Below are positions 51,724 to 60,692 of a stretch of DNA of 64,000 nt, one piece after another. Position 1 is the first letter of the stretch. Each line of letters begins with the position of its first letter. Origin of the DNA: Streptomyces sp. 130. GTDB lineage: Bacteria > Actinomycetota > Actinomycetes > Streptomycetales > Streptomycetaceae. A program made the position numbers and the translations under genes. The stretch is taken from assembly GCF_007096885.1 (NCBI RefSeq), contig NZ_VJNO01000028.1, positions 32,177 through 96,176 on the forward strand. Reading direction: 5' to 3'. Below the pieces are notes generated by a model, which searched no databases, had not been told where the DNA came from, and was given only the letters and a program-made list of their open reading frames with translations.

Positions 51724-53007
51724 CTACAGGAACGAGTTGATCTCGATGGTCTCGGTACGGCCGGGGCCGACGCCGATCGCGGAGATCGGGGCGCCGGACA
51801 TCTCCTCCAGCGCCTTCACGTACGCCTGCGCGTTCTTCGGCAGGTCGGCGAACGTCTTCGCCTTGGTGATGTCCTCGGACCAGCCCGGAAGCATCTCGTA
51901 GACCGGCTTCGCGTGGTGGAAGTCGGTCTGGCTGTACGGAAGCTCCTCGACGCGCTTGCCGTCGATCTCGTACGCGACACACACCGGGATCTGCTCCCAG
52001 CCGGTCAGCACGTCCAGCTTGGTGAGGAAGAAGTCGGTCAGGCCGTTGACCCGGGTCGCGTACCGCGCGATGACCGCGTCGAACCAGCCGCACCGGCGGT
52101 CACGGCCGGTGGTGACACCGCGCTCGCCGCCGATCCGTCGCAGCGCCTCGCCGTCCTCGTCGTGCAGCTCCGTCGGGAACGGGCCGGCGCCGACACGCGT
52201 CGTGTACGCCTTGAGGATGCCGATGACCCGGCTGATCTTGGTCGGACCGACACCGGCACCGGTGCAGGCACCGCCCGCGGTCGGGTTCGAGGAGGTCACG
52301 AACGGGTACGTGCCGTGGTCGACGTCGAGCAGCGTGCCCTGACCGCCCTCGAACAGGACGACCTTGCCCGCGTCGATGGCGTTGTTCAGGACGAGCGTCG
52401 TGTCGGCCACGTAGGGCTTGATCTGCTCCGCGTACTGGAGCATGTCCTCGACGACCTTGCCGGCCTCGATGGCGCGCCGGTTGAAGACCTTGGCCAGGAG
52501 CTGGTTCTTCTGCTCCAGGGCCGCCTCGACCTTCTGCTCCAGGATCGACTCGTCGTAGAGGTCCTGGACGCGGATGCCGACCCGGTTGATCTTGTCGGCG
52601 TACGTCGGGCCGATGCCGCGCCCGGTGGTGCCGATCTTGCGCTTCCCGAGGAAGCGTTCCGTCACCTTGTCGACGGTGACGTTGTACGGAGTGATCAAAT
52701 GAGCGTTGCCGCTGATCAGCAGCTTCGACGTGTCCACGCCGCGGTCGTTCAGCCCACTCAGCTCGGAGAGCAGGACCGCCGGGTCGACGACGACACCATT
52801 GCCGATGACCGGGGTACATCCCGGTGACAGGATGCCGGAGGGGAGGAGATGCAGTGCGTACTTCTGGTCACCGACGACCACCGTGTGGCCGGCGTTGTTG
52901 CCGCCCTGGTAGCGCACCACGTAGTCCACGGATCCACCGAGGAGGTCGGTGGCCTTTCCCTTGCCCTCGTCACCCCACTGAGCACCGAGCAGCACAAGTG
53001 CGGGCAC
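51724..53007 (-). CDS. purA: Adenylosuccinate synthetase
   Basis: A 427-residue enzyme that joins aspartate to IMP using GTP in AMP synthesis. It shows GAQWGDEGKGK at the N-terminus, GHTVV, GTTGRGIGPTYADK and QGTLLDVDHGTYPFVTSSN. GTG start at 53007; GGAAGG is about 12 nt upstream. A hairpin 127 bp upstream may influence transcription. Confidence 0.97.
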   Translation of the reverse strand: MPALVLLGAQWGDEGKGKATDLLGGSVDYVVRYQGGNNAGHTVVVGDQKYALHLLPSGILSPGCTPVIGNGVVVDPAVLLSELSGLNDRGVDTSKLLISGNAHLITPYNVTVDKVTERFLGKRKIGTTGRGIGPTYADKINRVGIRVQDLYDESILEQKVEAALEQKNQLLAKVFNRRAIEAGKVVEDMLQYAEQIKPYVADTTLVLNNAIDAGKVVLFEGGQGTLLDVDHGTYPFVTSSNPTAGGACTGAGVGPTKISRVIGILKAYTTRVGAGPFPTELHDEDGEALRRIGGERGVTTGRDRRCGWFDAVIARYATRVNGLTDFFLTKLDVLTGWEQIPVCVAYEIDGKRVEELPYSQTDFHHAKPVYEMLPGWSEDITKAKTFADLPKNAQAYVKALEEMSGAPISAIGVGPGRTETIEINSFL

Positions 53008-53133
53008 AGGCGTACACCCCTTCCGGGCGGGGCATGTCCAAGGTCAGGGGGCGTACGAAAACGCCGTACATGCCGTACGTCGTTGTACGGCACAGTCCGA
53101 ACCGTCGAACCGGGTGCCCCGGAATAGACGAAA

Positions 53134-53157
53134 CCCCTGGCGCAATAGCGCAAGGGG
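53134..53157. terminator. Hairpin in the purA / DAG-kinase-like divergent region
   Basis: CCCCTGGCGC (53134-53143) and GCGCAAGGGG (53148-53157) pair over 9 of 10 positions with an AATA loop. On the minus strand TTTCG follows. It could be an attenuator in a purA leader or a terminator for read-through; direction is undecided. Confidence 0.45.
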
Positions 53158-53193
53158 CTCTTGCACCAAGATGCTACCCGAGGAAGGACCGAG

Positions 53194-54051
53194 GTGTCGG
53201 CTGCCCAGCCCTCCGGTAACGGTGCGCCCCACCTGCTGGTGGTGATCGATCCGGTCGCCCGCCGGACGGACGGCGAGTCCGTCCGCATCGCCAAGGACGT
53301 GCTGAGCGCGGGCTCGCACGCCAAGATCTGCCTCCCGGACAGCCCCGGGGAATTCGCCCGCGCCCTGTCCCGCCGGGGCGGCCGGCGGCCGGTGGTGATC
53401 GGCGACGACCGGGCGCTGCGGCGCGCCGTATCCCTGCTGCACCGGGAGCGGGAGCCCGCCATGAGCGCGCTGTCGCTCATCCCCGTCGGCGCGTCGGACG
53501 CGCTGGAACTCGCCCACTCGCTCGGCGTGCCGAACGGCGCCGTGGCGGCGGCGCGCACGGCGCTGGACGGCGCTGTGCGGCGCCTCGACCTGCTCGTCGA
53601 CGACAGCGACGGTGTGGTCCTGGGCGCGCTGCGCATCCCCGCGCTGAGCGGGGCCCCCGGCGCCGGCGCGGGGGCCGGCCGCTCGGAGGTGTCCTCCGTC
53701 TGGGACACCTGCCGTTCGCTGGTCCGCGCCCTGGTGCGCCCCGCGCCTCCGGAACCGCCCGCCGCGCCGCCGACGCACCGGCTGCGCGTGGAGGCCGACG
53801 GCGTCGTGCTGAACGACCTCGACCGCCCCGTCGCCTCCGTGACGGTGACGTCGGGCTGCGGCGACGACGGCCTGGCCGCCGTGACGATCGACGCGCCGGA
53901 CACCGCGCCGGTCACCACGGAGGCGAAGGCCGTCACGGTCTCGGGGGCGGACTTCCGCTACCGGGCGGACATACAGGTCGCGGGGCCGGTGCGGACCCGG
54001 ACCTGGACGGTCCGGGCGGGGGCCTGGGGACTGATGCTCCCGGCGGGGTAG
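53194..54051 (+). CDS. Diacylglycerol-kinase-like protein, probably non-catalytic
   Basis: A 285-residue protein with the DAGK/YegS-like layout: HLLVVIDPVARRTDGESVRI at the front and a C-terminal beta domain. The nucleotide motif GGDGT is replaced by VIGDDRAL, so kinase activity is doubtful. The middle is Ala/Pro-rich. GTG 53194 was chosen because GGAAGG lies upstream. Divergent from purA; this pairing is familiar in Streptomyces. Role unknown. Confidence 0.72.
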   Translation: MSAAQPSGNGAPHLLVVIDPVARRTDGESVRIAKDVLSAGSHAKICLPDSPGEFARALSRRGGRRPVVIGDDRALRRAVSLLHREREPAMSALSLIPVGASDALELAHSLGVPNGAVAAARTALDGAVRRLDLLVDDSDGVVLGALRIPALSGAPGAGAGAGRSEVSSVWDTCRSLVRALVRPAPPEPPAAPPTHRLRVEADGVVLNDLDRPVASVTVTSGCGDDGLAAVTIDAPDTAPVTTEAKAVTVSGADFRYRADIQVAGPVRTRTWTVRAGAWGLMLPAG

Positions 54052-54104
54052 CGGACGGGGCGGAAGGAGCGGCGCCGGAAGGGGCGGCGGGCGCGCCGGC
54101 GGGC

Positions 54105-55328
54105 TCACACCTCGACCCGCAGCTCCTTCAGGCCCCTGATGACGTAGCCCGGGTTCCACTCGGGCTCGGCGGCCAGGCGCAGACCGGGTGCCCTGCGCAG
54201 CAGCTCGCCGAAGGAGGCGGCCAGCTCGACCCGGGCGAGCGGGGCGCCCAGGCAGAAGTGGATACCGGCGCCGAAGGTGATGTGCGGGTTCTCCCGCCGG
54301 GCGAGGTCCAGGGTGTCCGGGGCCGCGAAACGGGCGGGGTCGCGGTTGGCGGACCCGAAGAGCAGCGCGACCTCGGAGCCCCGTGGGATGACCGTGCCGT
54401 CGATCTCGATGTCGTCCAGGACCCAGCGCTCGAACATCTGGAGGGGGGTGTCGTACCGCATCAGTTCTTCCAGCGCCGTGGGCACGAGCCCGTGGTCGGC
54501 GCGGAGGGCGGCCAGTTGCCCGGGGTGGCGCAGCAGTGTCCACCAGCCGTTGACCGTGGTGTTGACGGTCGCCTCGTGCCCTGCGTTCAGAAGGAGGACA
54601 CAGGTGGAAACCATCTCCTGCTCGGTCAGCCGCTCGCCCGCGTCGTGGGCGGCGACGAGGGCGGAGATGAGGTCGGTGCCCGGGCGCGCGCGCCGCTCGG
54701 CGATCAGCTCGCGCAGATACGCGGAGAACTCGAGGGAGGCACGGACGGCGGCGCGGGCGGTCTCCTCCGACGGGTTGAGCTCGAACATCCCGCAGATCGC
54801 CGCGGACCAGGGCCGCAGCGGGGCCCGGTCGGACTCCGGGATGCCGAGCATCTCGGCGATCACGGCGACGGGCAACGGCTCGGCGACGGCGGTCAGCAGG
54901 TCGCCCCCGCCCCGCTCGACGAAGTCGTCCACGAGTCCGGCGGCCAGCCGCTGGACGGTCGGGACGAGCTGTTCGACGGTGCGCGGGGTGAACGCCTTGG
55001 ACACCAGGCGCCGGATGCGGGTGTGGTCCGGCGGTTCGAGGTCCAGCAGCCCCTGCCCGTTGAGCGTCTCGAACGGCTCGTGCTCCGGGGGCGGCGGTGT
55101 CCGGCCGAACTCCTCGTGCGTGAACCGGTGGAGGTAGGTGCGCCCCAGCCGCCGGTCGCGCAGCAGGGCCGACACATCGGCGTGGTGCGGGACGAGCCAT
55201 TGGCCGGTGGCCTCGAAGTAGTGCGCACGGCCGGTGGCCCGCAGCTCGGCGTAGGCGGGATACGGGTCGGCGACGAAGGCCGCCGACCACGGGTCGAACG
55301 GGGCGGGGGAGGTGCTGGGCTGTTCCAT
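54105..55328 (-). CDS. Cytochrome P450 (CYP107-like)
   Basis: A 407-residue soluble P450. Heme motif FGAGIHFCLGAPLAR (Cys359), I-helix NAGHEATVNT and the ExxR pair in EELMR are present. The residue after the I-helix Glu is Ala, with Thr next, a variation seen in CYP107-type enzymes. TAGCGT lies 6 nt before the ATG, so it may be transcribed separately from the two-component genes that end 23 bp upstream. No ferredoxin gene is adjacent. Substrate unknown. Confidence 0.93.
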   Translation of the reverse strand: MEQPSTSPAPFDPWSAAFVADPYPAYAELRATGRAHYFEATGQWLVPHHADVSALLRDRRLGRTYLHRFTHEEFGRTPPPPEHEPFETLNGQGLLDLEPPDHTRIRRLVSKAFTPRTVEQLVPTVQRLAAGLVDDFVERGGGDLLTAVAEPLPVAVIAEMLGIPESDRAPLRPWSAAICGMFELNPSEETARAAVRASLEFSAYLRELIAERRARPGTDLISALVAAHDAGERLTEQEMVSTCVLLLNAGHEATVNTTVNGWWTLLRHPGQLAALRADHGLVPTALEELMRYDTPLQMFERWVLDDIEIDGTVIPRGSEVALLFGSANRDPARFAAPDTLDLARRENPHITFGAGIHFCLGAPLARVELAASFGELLRRAPGLRLAAEPEWNPGYVIRGLKELRVEV

Positions 55329-55334
55329 GGGCCG

Positions 55335-55340
55335 ACGCTA
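55335..55340 (-). promoter_or_regulatory. -10 element of the P450 gene
   Basis: TAGCGT on the minus strand, 6 nt from the ATG at 55328, inside the 23-bp gap after the response-regulator gene. Leaderless pattern. Confidence 0.4.
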
Positions 55341-55351
55341 GACCACGGTGC

Positions 55352-56032
55352 TCAGGAGGGGGTGACCAGGCGGGCCTCGTAGGCGAAGACGGCGGCCTGG
55401 GTGCGGTCGCGGAGGCCGAGTTTGACCAGGATGCGGCTCACATGGGTCTTGATGGTCGACTCGGCGACGACCAGGTGTCCGGCGATCTCCGCGTTCGACA
55501 GGCCCTGGGCGATGAGGACGAGCACCTCGGTCTCGCGCTCGGTGAGGTCGCCGACCCGGGCCAGGGCCGGGGTGCGGGGCGCCGAGGCGAGCCGGGAGAA
55601 CTCGGTGATCAGGCGCCGGGTCACGGTGGGGGCCAGCAGCGCCTCGCCGGAGGCGACCACACGGACGCCGTCGGCGAGCCGGCGGGCCGAGGCGTCCTTG
55701 AGGAGGAAGCCGGAGGCCCCCGCGCGCAGGGCCTGGTAGACGTATTCGTCGAGGTCGAAGGTGGTCAGGACGAGGACCTTCGCGTCCGCGTCCGCGGCGA
55801 CGATCTCGCGGGTCGCCTCGATGCCGTTGAGCTCCGGCATGCGGATGTCCATCAGCACCACGTCGGGGCGCAGGGCGGTGACCTGGGAAACGGCTTCGCG
55901 GCCGTTCACCGCCTCGCCGACGACCTCGATGCCCGGCATGGCGTTGAGCAGGACCGAGAAGCCCTCGCGGACCATCATCTGGTCGTCCGCGATCAGGACC
56001 CGGATCGGCGGGGCGGCGGGCTGCGTCGTCAT
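55352..56032 (-). CDS. NarL/LuxR-type response regulator
   Basis: A 226-residue two-component regulator. The receiver domain has the acidic pair in RVLIADDQ, phospho-acceptor Asp62 in VLMDIRMP, the switch Thr of VLTTF and Lys in FLLKD. The LuxR-type helix-turn-helix is LSNAEIAGHLVVAESTIKTH. The ATG at 56032 overlaps the kinase gene by 4 bp. Partner of the histidine kinase and possibly regulator of the P450 gene. Confidence 0.95.
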   Translation of the reverse strand: MTTQPAAPPIRVLIADDQMMVREGFSVLLNAMPGIEVVGEAVNGREAVSQVTALRPDVVLMDIRMPELNGIEATREIVAADADAKVLVLTTFDLDEYVYQALRAGASGFLLKDASARRLADGVRVVASGEALLAPTVTRRLITEFSRLASAPRTPALARVGDLTERETEVLVLIAQGLSNAEIAGHLVVAESTIKTHVSRILVKLGLRDRTQAAVFAYEARLVTPS

Positions 56033-57339
56033 GCCTGCTCCTCGAAGACGCCGGACGCACCGGGCGCCGTCTGCTGGGCCGGGATGAAGGCGGTGACCTC
56101 GTAGCCGCCGTCCTCGGTGGGCTCGGCGGTCATCTCGCCGTTCAGCATCGCGACCCGCTCCCGCATCCCGGTGATCCCGTGCCCGGCCCCCGGCGACGGC
56201 TTCACCGGGGCGGTCGGGGGTCCGTTGACCACGCGCAGGCCCAGGCCGCCGAGGACGTAGCCGAGCTCGACCCTGGCCGTGGCGCCCGGGGCGTGCCGCA
56301 GGCTGTTGCTGAGGGCCTCCTGGATGATCCGGTACGCCGACAGCTCGACGCCCTGGGGCAGTTCGCGGACCGCGCCGGTCACCGCCTTCTCGGTCACCAG
56401 GCCCGCGTCCCCGACGTTGGCGAGCAGCCGGTCGAGGTCGGCGAGGGTGGGCTGCGGCCCGTCCGGTGCCTCGTAGTCGTCGGCCCGTACGACGCCGAGG
56501 ACCCGGCGCAGTTCGGTGAGCGCGGCCACGGCGTTCTCCCGGATCGTGACGAACACCTGCTCCAGCTCCGGCGGCGGGTTCTCCACCCGGTACGGGGCGG
56601 CCTCGGCCTGGATGGCGACGACGGACATGTGGTGGGCGACCACGTCGTGGAGTTCGCGGGCGATCGTGGTGCGCTCCTCCAGCAGTGTGCGCCGGTCGCG
56701 CTCGACGGCGGTGACGGTGCGCTGCACGGTGACCTCGCGCTGCGCCTCCCGCCGGACCTGGACCATGCTCACCACGAGCAGCGCGAACGCCGAGACCACC
56801 GCCATGCCCGCGGTGTTCGGCCCGCCGGCCCCGCCGGTGACGACGCCCTCCACGACGAGGCCCAGCAGCAGCGTGAGCACCCACATCCAGGCGGCGGTGC
56901 GCGGCCGGGTCCTGGCCGCGACGACGAACAGCACCACGAGGTGGGAGATGAAGGCGCTCGGCGCCCACGGTTCGTAACCGCCCACCACCACGTCCACCGG
57001 CACCAGAACCATCGACATCCAGAACGCCCCGACCGGCCGGATCAGCGTCATCGCGACACAGACGGCGGGCAGCAGCCCGGACAGCAGGACGCCGGCGTTG
57101 CCGGTCGCGGTGAACCCCGCCATGAAGGTGATCAGCGCGGCGCCCAGCACCGCCGCGTGCGGGGTCCACGCGGCCCGTGCCGCGAGCCGCCGCGGCAGCC
57201 GCCTCGTCAGGGGCCCGTCCGTGCTCATCGGCGGCATCGGCCGGTAGGCGAAGGCGTCCTCGAAGAGGTCTTCCCGGAGGTCGTCCATCGCACGGGCGGC
57301 GAGCCGTAGCTCCGGGCTTCTGGTCCTGGTCTCGGTCAC
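56029..57339 (-). CDS. Sensor histidine kinase (HisKA_3 type)
   Basis: A 436-residue kinase with four or five membrane helices (residues ~60-200), a HisKA_3 dimerisation helix with phospho-acceptor His231 in ARELHDVVAHHM, and a HATPase_c domain with IQEALSNSLRHAPG and GAGHGITGMRERV. The sensor part is membrane-embedded with no large external domain, so the signal may be a lipid or membrane state. TACCGT lies 6 nt before the GTG, suggesting a leaderless mRNA. Operon with the response regulator. Confidence 0.94.
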   Translation of the reverse strand: MTETRTRSPELRLAARAMDDLREDLFEDAFAYRPMPPMSTDGPLTRRLPRRLAARAAWTPHAAVLGAALITFMAGFTATGNAGVLLSGLLPAVCVAMTLIRPVGAFWMSMVLVPVDVVVGGYEPWAPSAFISHLVVLFVVAARTRPRTAAWMWVLTLLLGLVVEGVVTGGAGGPNTAGMAVVSAFALLVVSMVQVRREAQREVTVQRTVTAVERDRRTLLEERTTIARELHDVVAHHMSVVAIQAEAAPYRVENPPPELEQVFVTIRENAVAALTELRRVLGVVRADDYEAPDGPQPTLADLDRLLANVGDAGLVTEKAVTGAVRELPQGVELSAYRIIQEALSNSLRHAPGATARVELGYVLGGLGLRVVNGPPTAPVKPSPGAGHGITGMRERVAMLNGEMTAEPTEDGGYEVTAFIPAQQTAPGASGVFEEQA

Positions 57340-57345
57340 GCCTCA

Positions 57346-57351
57346 ACGGTA
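57346..57351 (-). promoter_or_regulatory. -10 element of the histidine kinase gene
   Basis: TACCGT on the minus strand is followed by 6 nt and the GTG at 57339. No Shine-Dalgarno site is visible. Confidence 0.4.
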
Positions 57352-57433
57352 GGCGGGGCGCCGGGCCGGGTCGTCAGCAGTGAAGCGGATTCCCGGCCGT
57401 CCGTCGCAAGTACTACGCGCCGCCGCGAGGCCC

Positions 57434-58309
57434 CTACCAGGCGAGCTGGGCGATCTCCTCGGCGACCACCGCGCACGCGTCGGCGGCCGGGTCGATCAGC
57501 GGGAAGTGGCCGACGTCCGGGAGCAGGGTCAGCCCCACCGTCTCGCCCTCCTTGGCCGCCGCGTCCACGAACGCCTCGGCGACCGCCGCCGGCACCGTGA
57601 GGTCCGTCGTGCCCTGGACGACCACCGTCGCGATACCGGTGGGCAGCAGCCGGGACGGGTCGGCGTGGCCGCTCCGCTCGGCGAAGTCCTCCGCAGGCCC
57701 CAGAAGCTGCCCGATCGCCCCCGAGCACACGTCGAGGGCGACCGCCGAGCCGAAGTCCGCGACCGGCGCGAGCGCCACCACACCGCGCAGCGCGGGCGGC
57801 GCGGCGAGCCGCCACGGCGACCCCTCCGGCAGCACGTGCCGGGCGGCGGCCCACAGGGCCAGCTGTCCGCCCGCCGAGTGCCCGGTGACCACGATCCGGC
57901 GGACGTCCGCCGCCGGCAGCTCCCGCGCCAGCAGCTCCGGCAGCGCGTCCATCGCCGCGGCGACGTCGTCGAAGGTCTCCGGCCAGCGCCCCGCGACCGG
58001 GCCGGTGCCGCGCTGCTGCGGAAGCTCGCTGCCGCGCCGGTACTCCACGCTGGCCACGGCGAACCCTTGCCGGGCCAGGAAACCGGCGAACGGCGACATG
58101 TGCGCCCGGTCGTACGGAGCCCGCCACGCGCCGCCGTGCAGCACGACCACGACCGGCGCGCCGGTGCGGCCCCCGCGCGGGGCGTAGAAGTCGATGACCT
58201 GGTCGGGGTGGCCGCCATAGGCGGCGGACGCGTCGGGGGCGACGGCGGGGTGCGAGAAGGCCGACTCGGTCTCGGCGGCGTCCCGCTCGCGCGCGGCGGA
58301 ATCCGACAT
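57434..58309 (-). CDS. Alpha/beta hydrolase, likely kynurenine formamidase
   Basis: A 291-residue hydrolase. HGGAW forms the oxyanion hole, GHSAGG carries the catalytic Ser, and DVGHFPLID the His; this is the HSL/AFMID-like type found in eukaryotic kynurenine formamidase. It lies downstream of kynU and tryptophan 2,3-dioxygenase on the same strand, supplying the missing N-formylkynurenine hydrolysis step. The 188-bp gap to kynU leaves room for a separate promoter. Assignment rests on context and fold; a general esterase is possible. Confidence 0.72.
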   Translation of the reverse strand: MSDSAARERDAAETESAFSHPAVAPDASAAYGGHPDQVIDFYAPRGGRTGAPVVVVLHGGAWRAPYDRAHMSPFAGFLARQGFAVASVEYRRGSELPQQRGTGPVAGRWPETFDDVAAAMDALPELLARELPAADVRRIVVTGHSAGGQLALWAAARHVLPEGSPWRLAAPPALRGVVALAPVADFGSAVALDVCSGAIGQLLGPAEDFAERSGHADPSRLLPTGIATVVVQGTTDLTVPAAVAEAFVDAAAKEGETVGLTLLPDVGHFPLIDPAADACAVVAEEIAQLAW

Positions 58310-58497
58310 CCTGCTCCCACCCTCCCTGTCGTCCGGCCCAACTGGCCTGACCTGCGGGGACGGTACCAGTACGGTGGAGGGCCCCGCCCACCGGGAATCG
58401 GCACCCCGGCACCGCGCGAAAGCCCGCGCCGCGCGAGCCCCCCGCACGGCGCCGTCCGGCGACCGGGGCGAGCCGGTCACCGGACGGATGCGGCAGC

Positions 58498-59694
58498 CTA
58501 CGCCGCCGGGGCGCCCAGAACCTCCGCGAGCACCCGCGCCGCGCGTTCCGCGTCCGCGAACCCCACGTACAGCGGTGTGAAACCGAACCGCAGCACATCC
58601 GGGCGGCGCAGGTCCCCGACGACACCGCGCGCGATCAGCTCGGCCATCACGGGCTCCGCGTCGTCGCACCGCAGCGCGACCTGGCTGCCCCGTTCCGCGT
58701 GGGCGGCCGGGGTCACCGAGGTGACCCGGCCCTCGGGGGCGTACGCCTCGACGCACTCCAGGAAGAAGTCCGTCAGGGCCAGGGACTTGGCCCTGACCGC
58801 CTCGATCCCGACCCCGTCCCAGACGTCCAGGGACGCCTCCAGGGTCAGCATGGACAGGATGTCGGGGGTGCCGACCCGGCCCCGCACCGCGCCGTCCGCC
58901 GGGGTGTAACCGGGCGTCATCGCGAACGGGTCGGCATGCGACGTCCACCCCGGAAGGGGCGAGTCGAAGGACGCCTGGTGGCGCTCGGCGACGTACAGGT
59001 AGGCGGGCGAACCGGGGCCGCCGTTGAGGTACTTGTACGTGCAGCCGACCGCCAGGTCCACGCCGTGCTCGTCCAGGCCGACGGGGAGCGCCCCCGCGCT
59101 GTGGCACAGGTCCCAGACGGCGATCGCGCCCGCGGCCCGCACCGCGGCGGTCAGCCCCGGCAGGTCGTGCAGCCGGCCCGAGCGGTAGTCGACGTGGTTG
59201 AGCAGGACGGCGGCGGTCCGCGGGCCCAGCGCGTCCGGCACGCCTGCGGGGGCGACCGGCACGATCCGGTGGCCGGTCATCCGGGCCGCCGACGCGGCGA
59301 TGTAGCCGTCGGTGGGGAACGTCTGCGCGTCGACCAGGATCTCGTCGCGGCCCTCCGGCGCCAGCCGGGTCGCGGCGACGAGGGCCTTGAAGACGTTCAC
59401 GCTGGTCGAGTCGCCGACGACGATCTGACCGGCCGCCGCGCCGACGAGCGGGGCGATGCGGTCACCGATCCGTTCCGGCGCCGTCCACCAGCCGCTCTCG
59501 CCCCAGGACCGGATGCGCAGTTCGCCCCACTCGCGGGTGAGGACCTCCTGCACCCGGGCGGGCACGTGGCGCGGCAGCGCGCCGAGCGAGTTGCCGTCCA
59601 GGTAGACGGTGTCGTCGAGGGAGAACAGCTCGCGCAACGGCGCGAGGGTGTCGTCGGAGTCGAGCGCCTGTGCGCGCTCCCGCAGGTCAGACAT
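58498..59694 (-). CDS. kynU: Kynureninase
   Basis: A 398-residue PLP enzyme that splits kynurenine to anthranilate and alanine. YLDGNSLGALP opens the protein, DLCHSAGALPV lies in the cofactor pocket and Lys221 in TYKYLNGGPGSPAY binds PLP. The ATG at 59694 overlaps the dioxygenase stop by 8 bp, so the two are translationally coupled; a longer frame runs back into the dioxygenase gene. Confidence 0.95.
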   Translation of the reverse strand: MSDLRERAQALDSDDTLAPLRELFSLDDTVYLDGNSLGALPRHVPARVQEVLTREWGELRIRSWGESGWWTAPERIGDRIAPLVGAAAGQIVVGDSTSVNVFKALVAATRLAPEGRDEILVDAQTFPTDGYIAASAARMTGHRIVPVAPAGVPDALGPRTAAVLLNHVDYRSGRLHDLPGLTAAVRAAGAIAVWDLCHSAGALPVGLDEHGVDLAVGCTYKYLNGGPGSPAYLYVAERHQASFDSPLPGWTSHADPFAMTPGYTPADGAVRGRVGTPDILSMLTLEASLDVWDGVGIEAVRAKSLALTDFFLECVEAYAPEGRVTSVTPAAHAERGSQVALRCDDAEPVMAELIARGVVGDLRRPDVLRFGFTPLYVGFADAERAARVLAEVLGAPAA

Positions 59695-60535
59695 GGCTGC
59701 GGGCCGTCCAGAGCTCGGGGAACACGTTCTTCGTGGCGCGCTTCTCCAGCCAGGCCACCCCCGCCGAGCCGCCGGTGCCGGTCTTCGAGCCCATGGCCCG
59801 CCGGGTCGCGAGGAGATGGTCGTTGCGCCATCGCCACACCAGCTCGCCCACATCGGTGAGCACCTCGCCGAGGCGGACCAGCTCGTCGTTCTGGTCCGGG
59901 TTGGCGTAGACCTCCGCCCAGACGGCCTCGACCTCGGGCGACGGCTCGTACTTCTGCGTCAGGTCCCGGCCGAGCACGGCCTGAGGGATCGCGTGCCCGC
60001 GCCGGGCGAGCAGGGCGAGGGCCTCGTCGTACAGGCCGGGCTCCGCGAGGGCCTTCTCCAGCTCCGCGTGGACGCGGGGCGCGCCGCGGTGCGGCACCAG
60101 CATGGACGCGGACTTGTCGCCCAGCAGGAACTCCATCCGCCGGTACATCGCCGACTGGAAACCGGAACCCTCGCCGAGCGAGGACCGGTAGGAGTTGAAC
60201 TGGGCGGGCGTCAGCTGGGCGAGCGGCGTCCAGGAGGCGTTCAGGGCCTCCAGCTCGCGCAGTGACCGCTTCAGCGCGTCCTGCGCGACGTCCAGGCGGT
60301 CCTCGCGCATCGCGTGCGCGGCGGTCTCCCACTCATGGACGATGACGGTGAACCACAGCTCCATGACCTGGGTGGTGACCAGGAAGACCATCTCGCCGGG
60401 ATCGTCCGAGCGGAGGTGCTGGAGGTGGGTCAGGACATCCGCCTGGACGTAGTCCTCGTACGGAGTCGTGCCCGCGAAGTCGAGGTGCGGGGTCGCCGCA
60501 CCGGTGGCTTCGGGGTCGGGGTGGATCGTCGACAT
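59687..60535 (-). CDS. kynA: Tryptophan 2,3-dioxygenase
   Basis: A 282-residue heme dioxygenase that opens the tryptophan indole ring. PYEDYVQADVLTHLQHLRSD, FQSAMYRRMEFLLGDK and WRWRNDHLLATRRAMGSKTG with the heme-ligand His are family marks. The start follows GAGGAG. First gene of the tryptophan-to-anthranilate set with kynU. Confidence 0.95.
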   Translation of the reverse strand: MSTIHPDPEATGAATPHLDFAGTTPYEDYVQADVLTHLQHLRSDDPGEMVFLVTTQVMELWFTVIVHEWETAAHAMREDRLDVAQDALKRSLRELEALNASWTPLAQLTPAQFNSYRSSLGEGSGFQSAMYRRMEFLLGDKSASMLVPHRGAPRVHAELEKALAEPGLYDEALALLARRGHAIPQAVLGRDLTQKYEPSPEVEAVWAEVYANPDQNDELVRLGEVLTDVGELVWRWRNDHLLATRRAMGSKTGTGGSAGVAWLEKRATKNVFPELWTARSHV

Positions 60536-60638
60536 CGCTGTCTCCTCGACACGAGCTTCCGGGTAGCGGTCCGCCCCTTCCGTTCGGAAGTGGAGCCCCG
60601 GTCCCCTGATCGCATACTAAACACCACCTCGGGACACG

Positions 60639-60680
60639 CGCAGGCCCCGCAGTCCCGGATGCGGGGCTGCGGGGCCTGCG
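60639..60680 (-). terminator. DUF3151 gene terminator
   Basis: Perfect 14-bp arms (CGCAGGCCCCGCAG, 60639-60652, against 60667-60680) just after the DUF3151 stop codon and before the dioxygenase promoter. Confidence 0.85.
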
Positions 60681-60692
60681 GTACGGCGCCGG

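Noticed and set aside
53194..57339. P450 region as a biosynthetic gene cluster
   Set aside because: No synthase, tailoring partners or resistance genes surround it; neighbours are regulatory or primary-metabolism genes.
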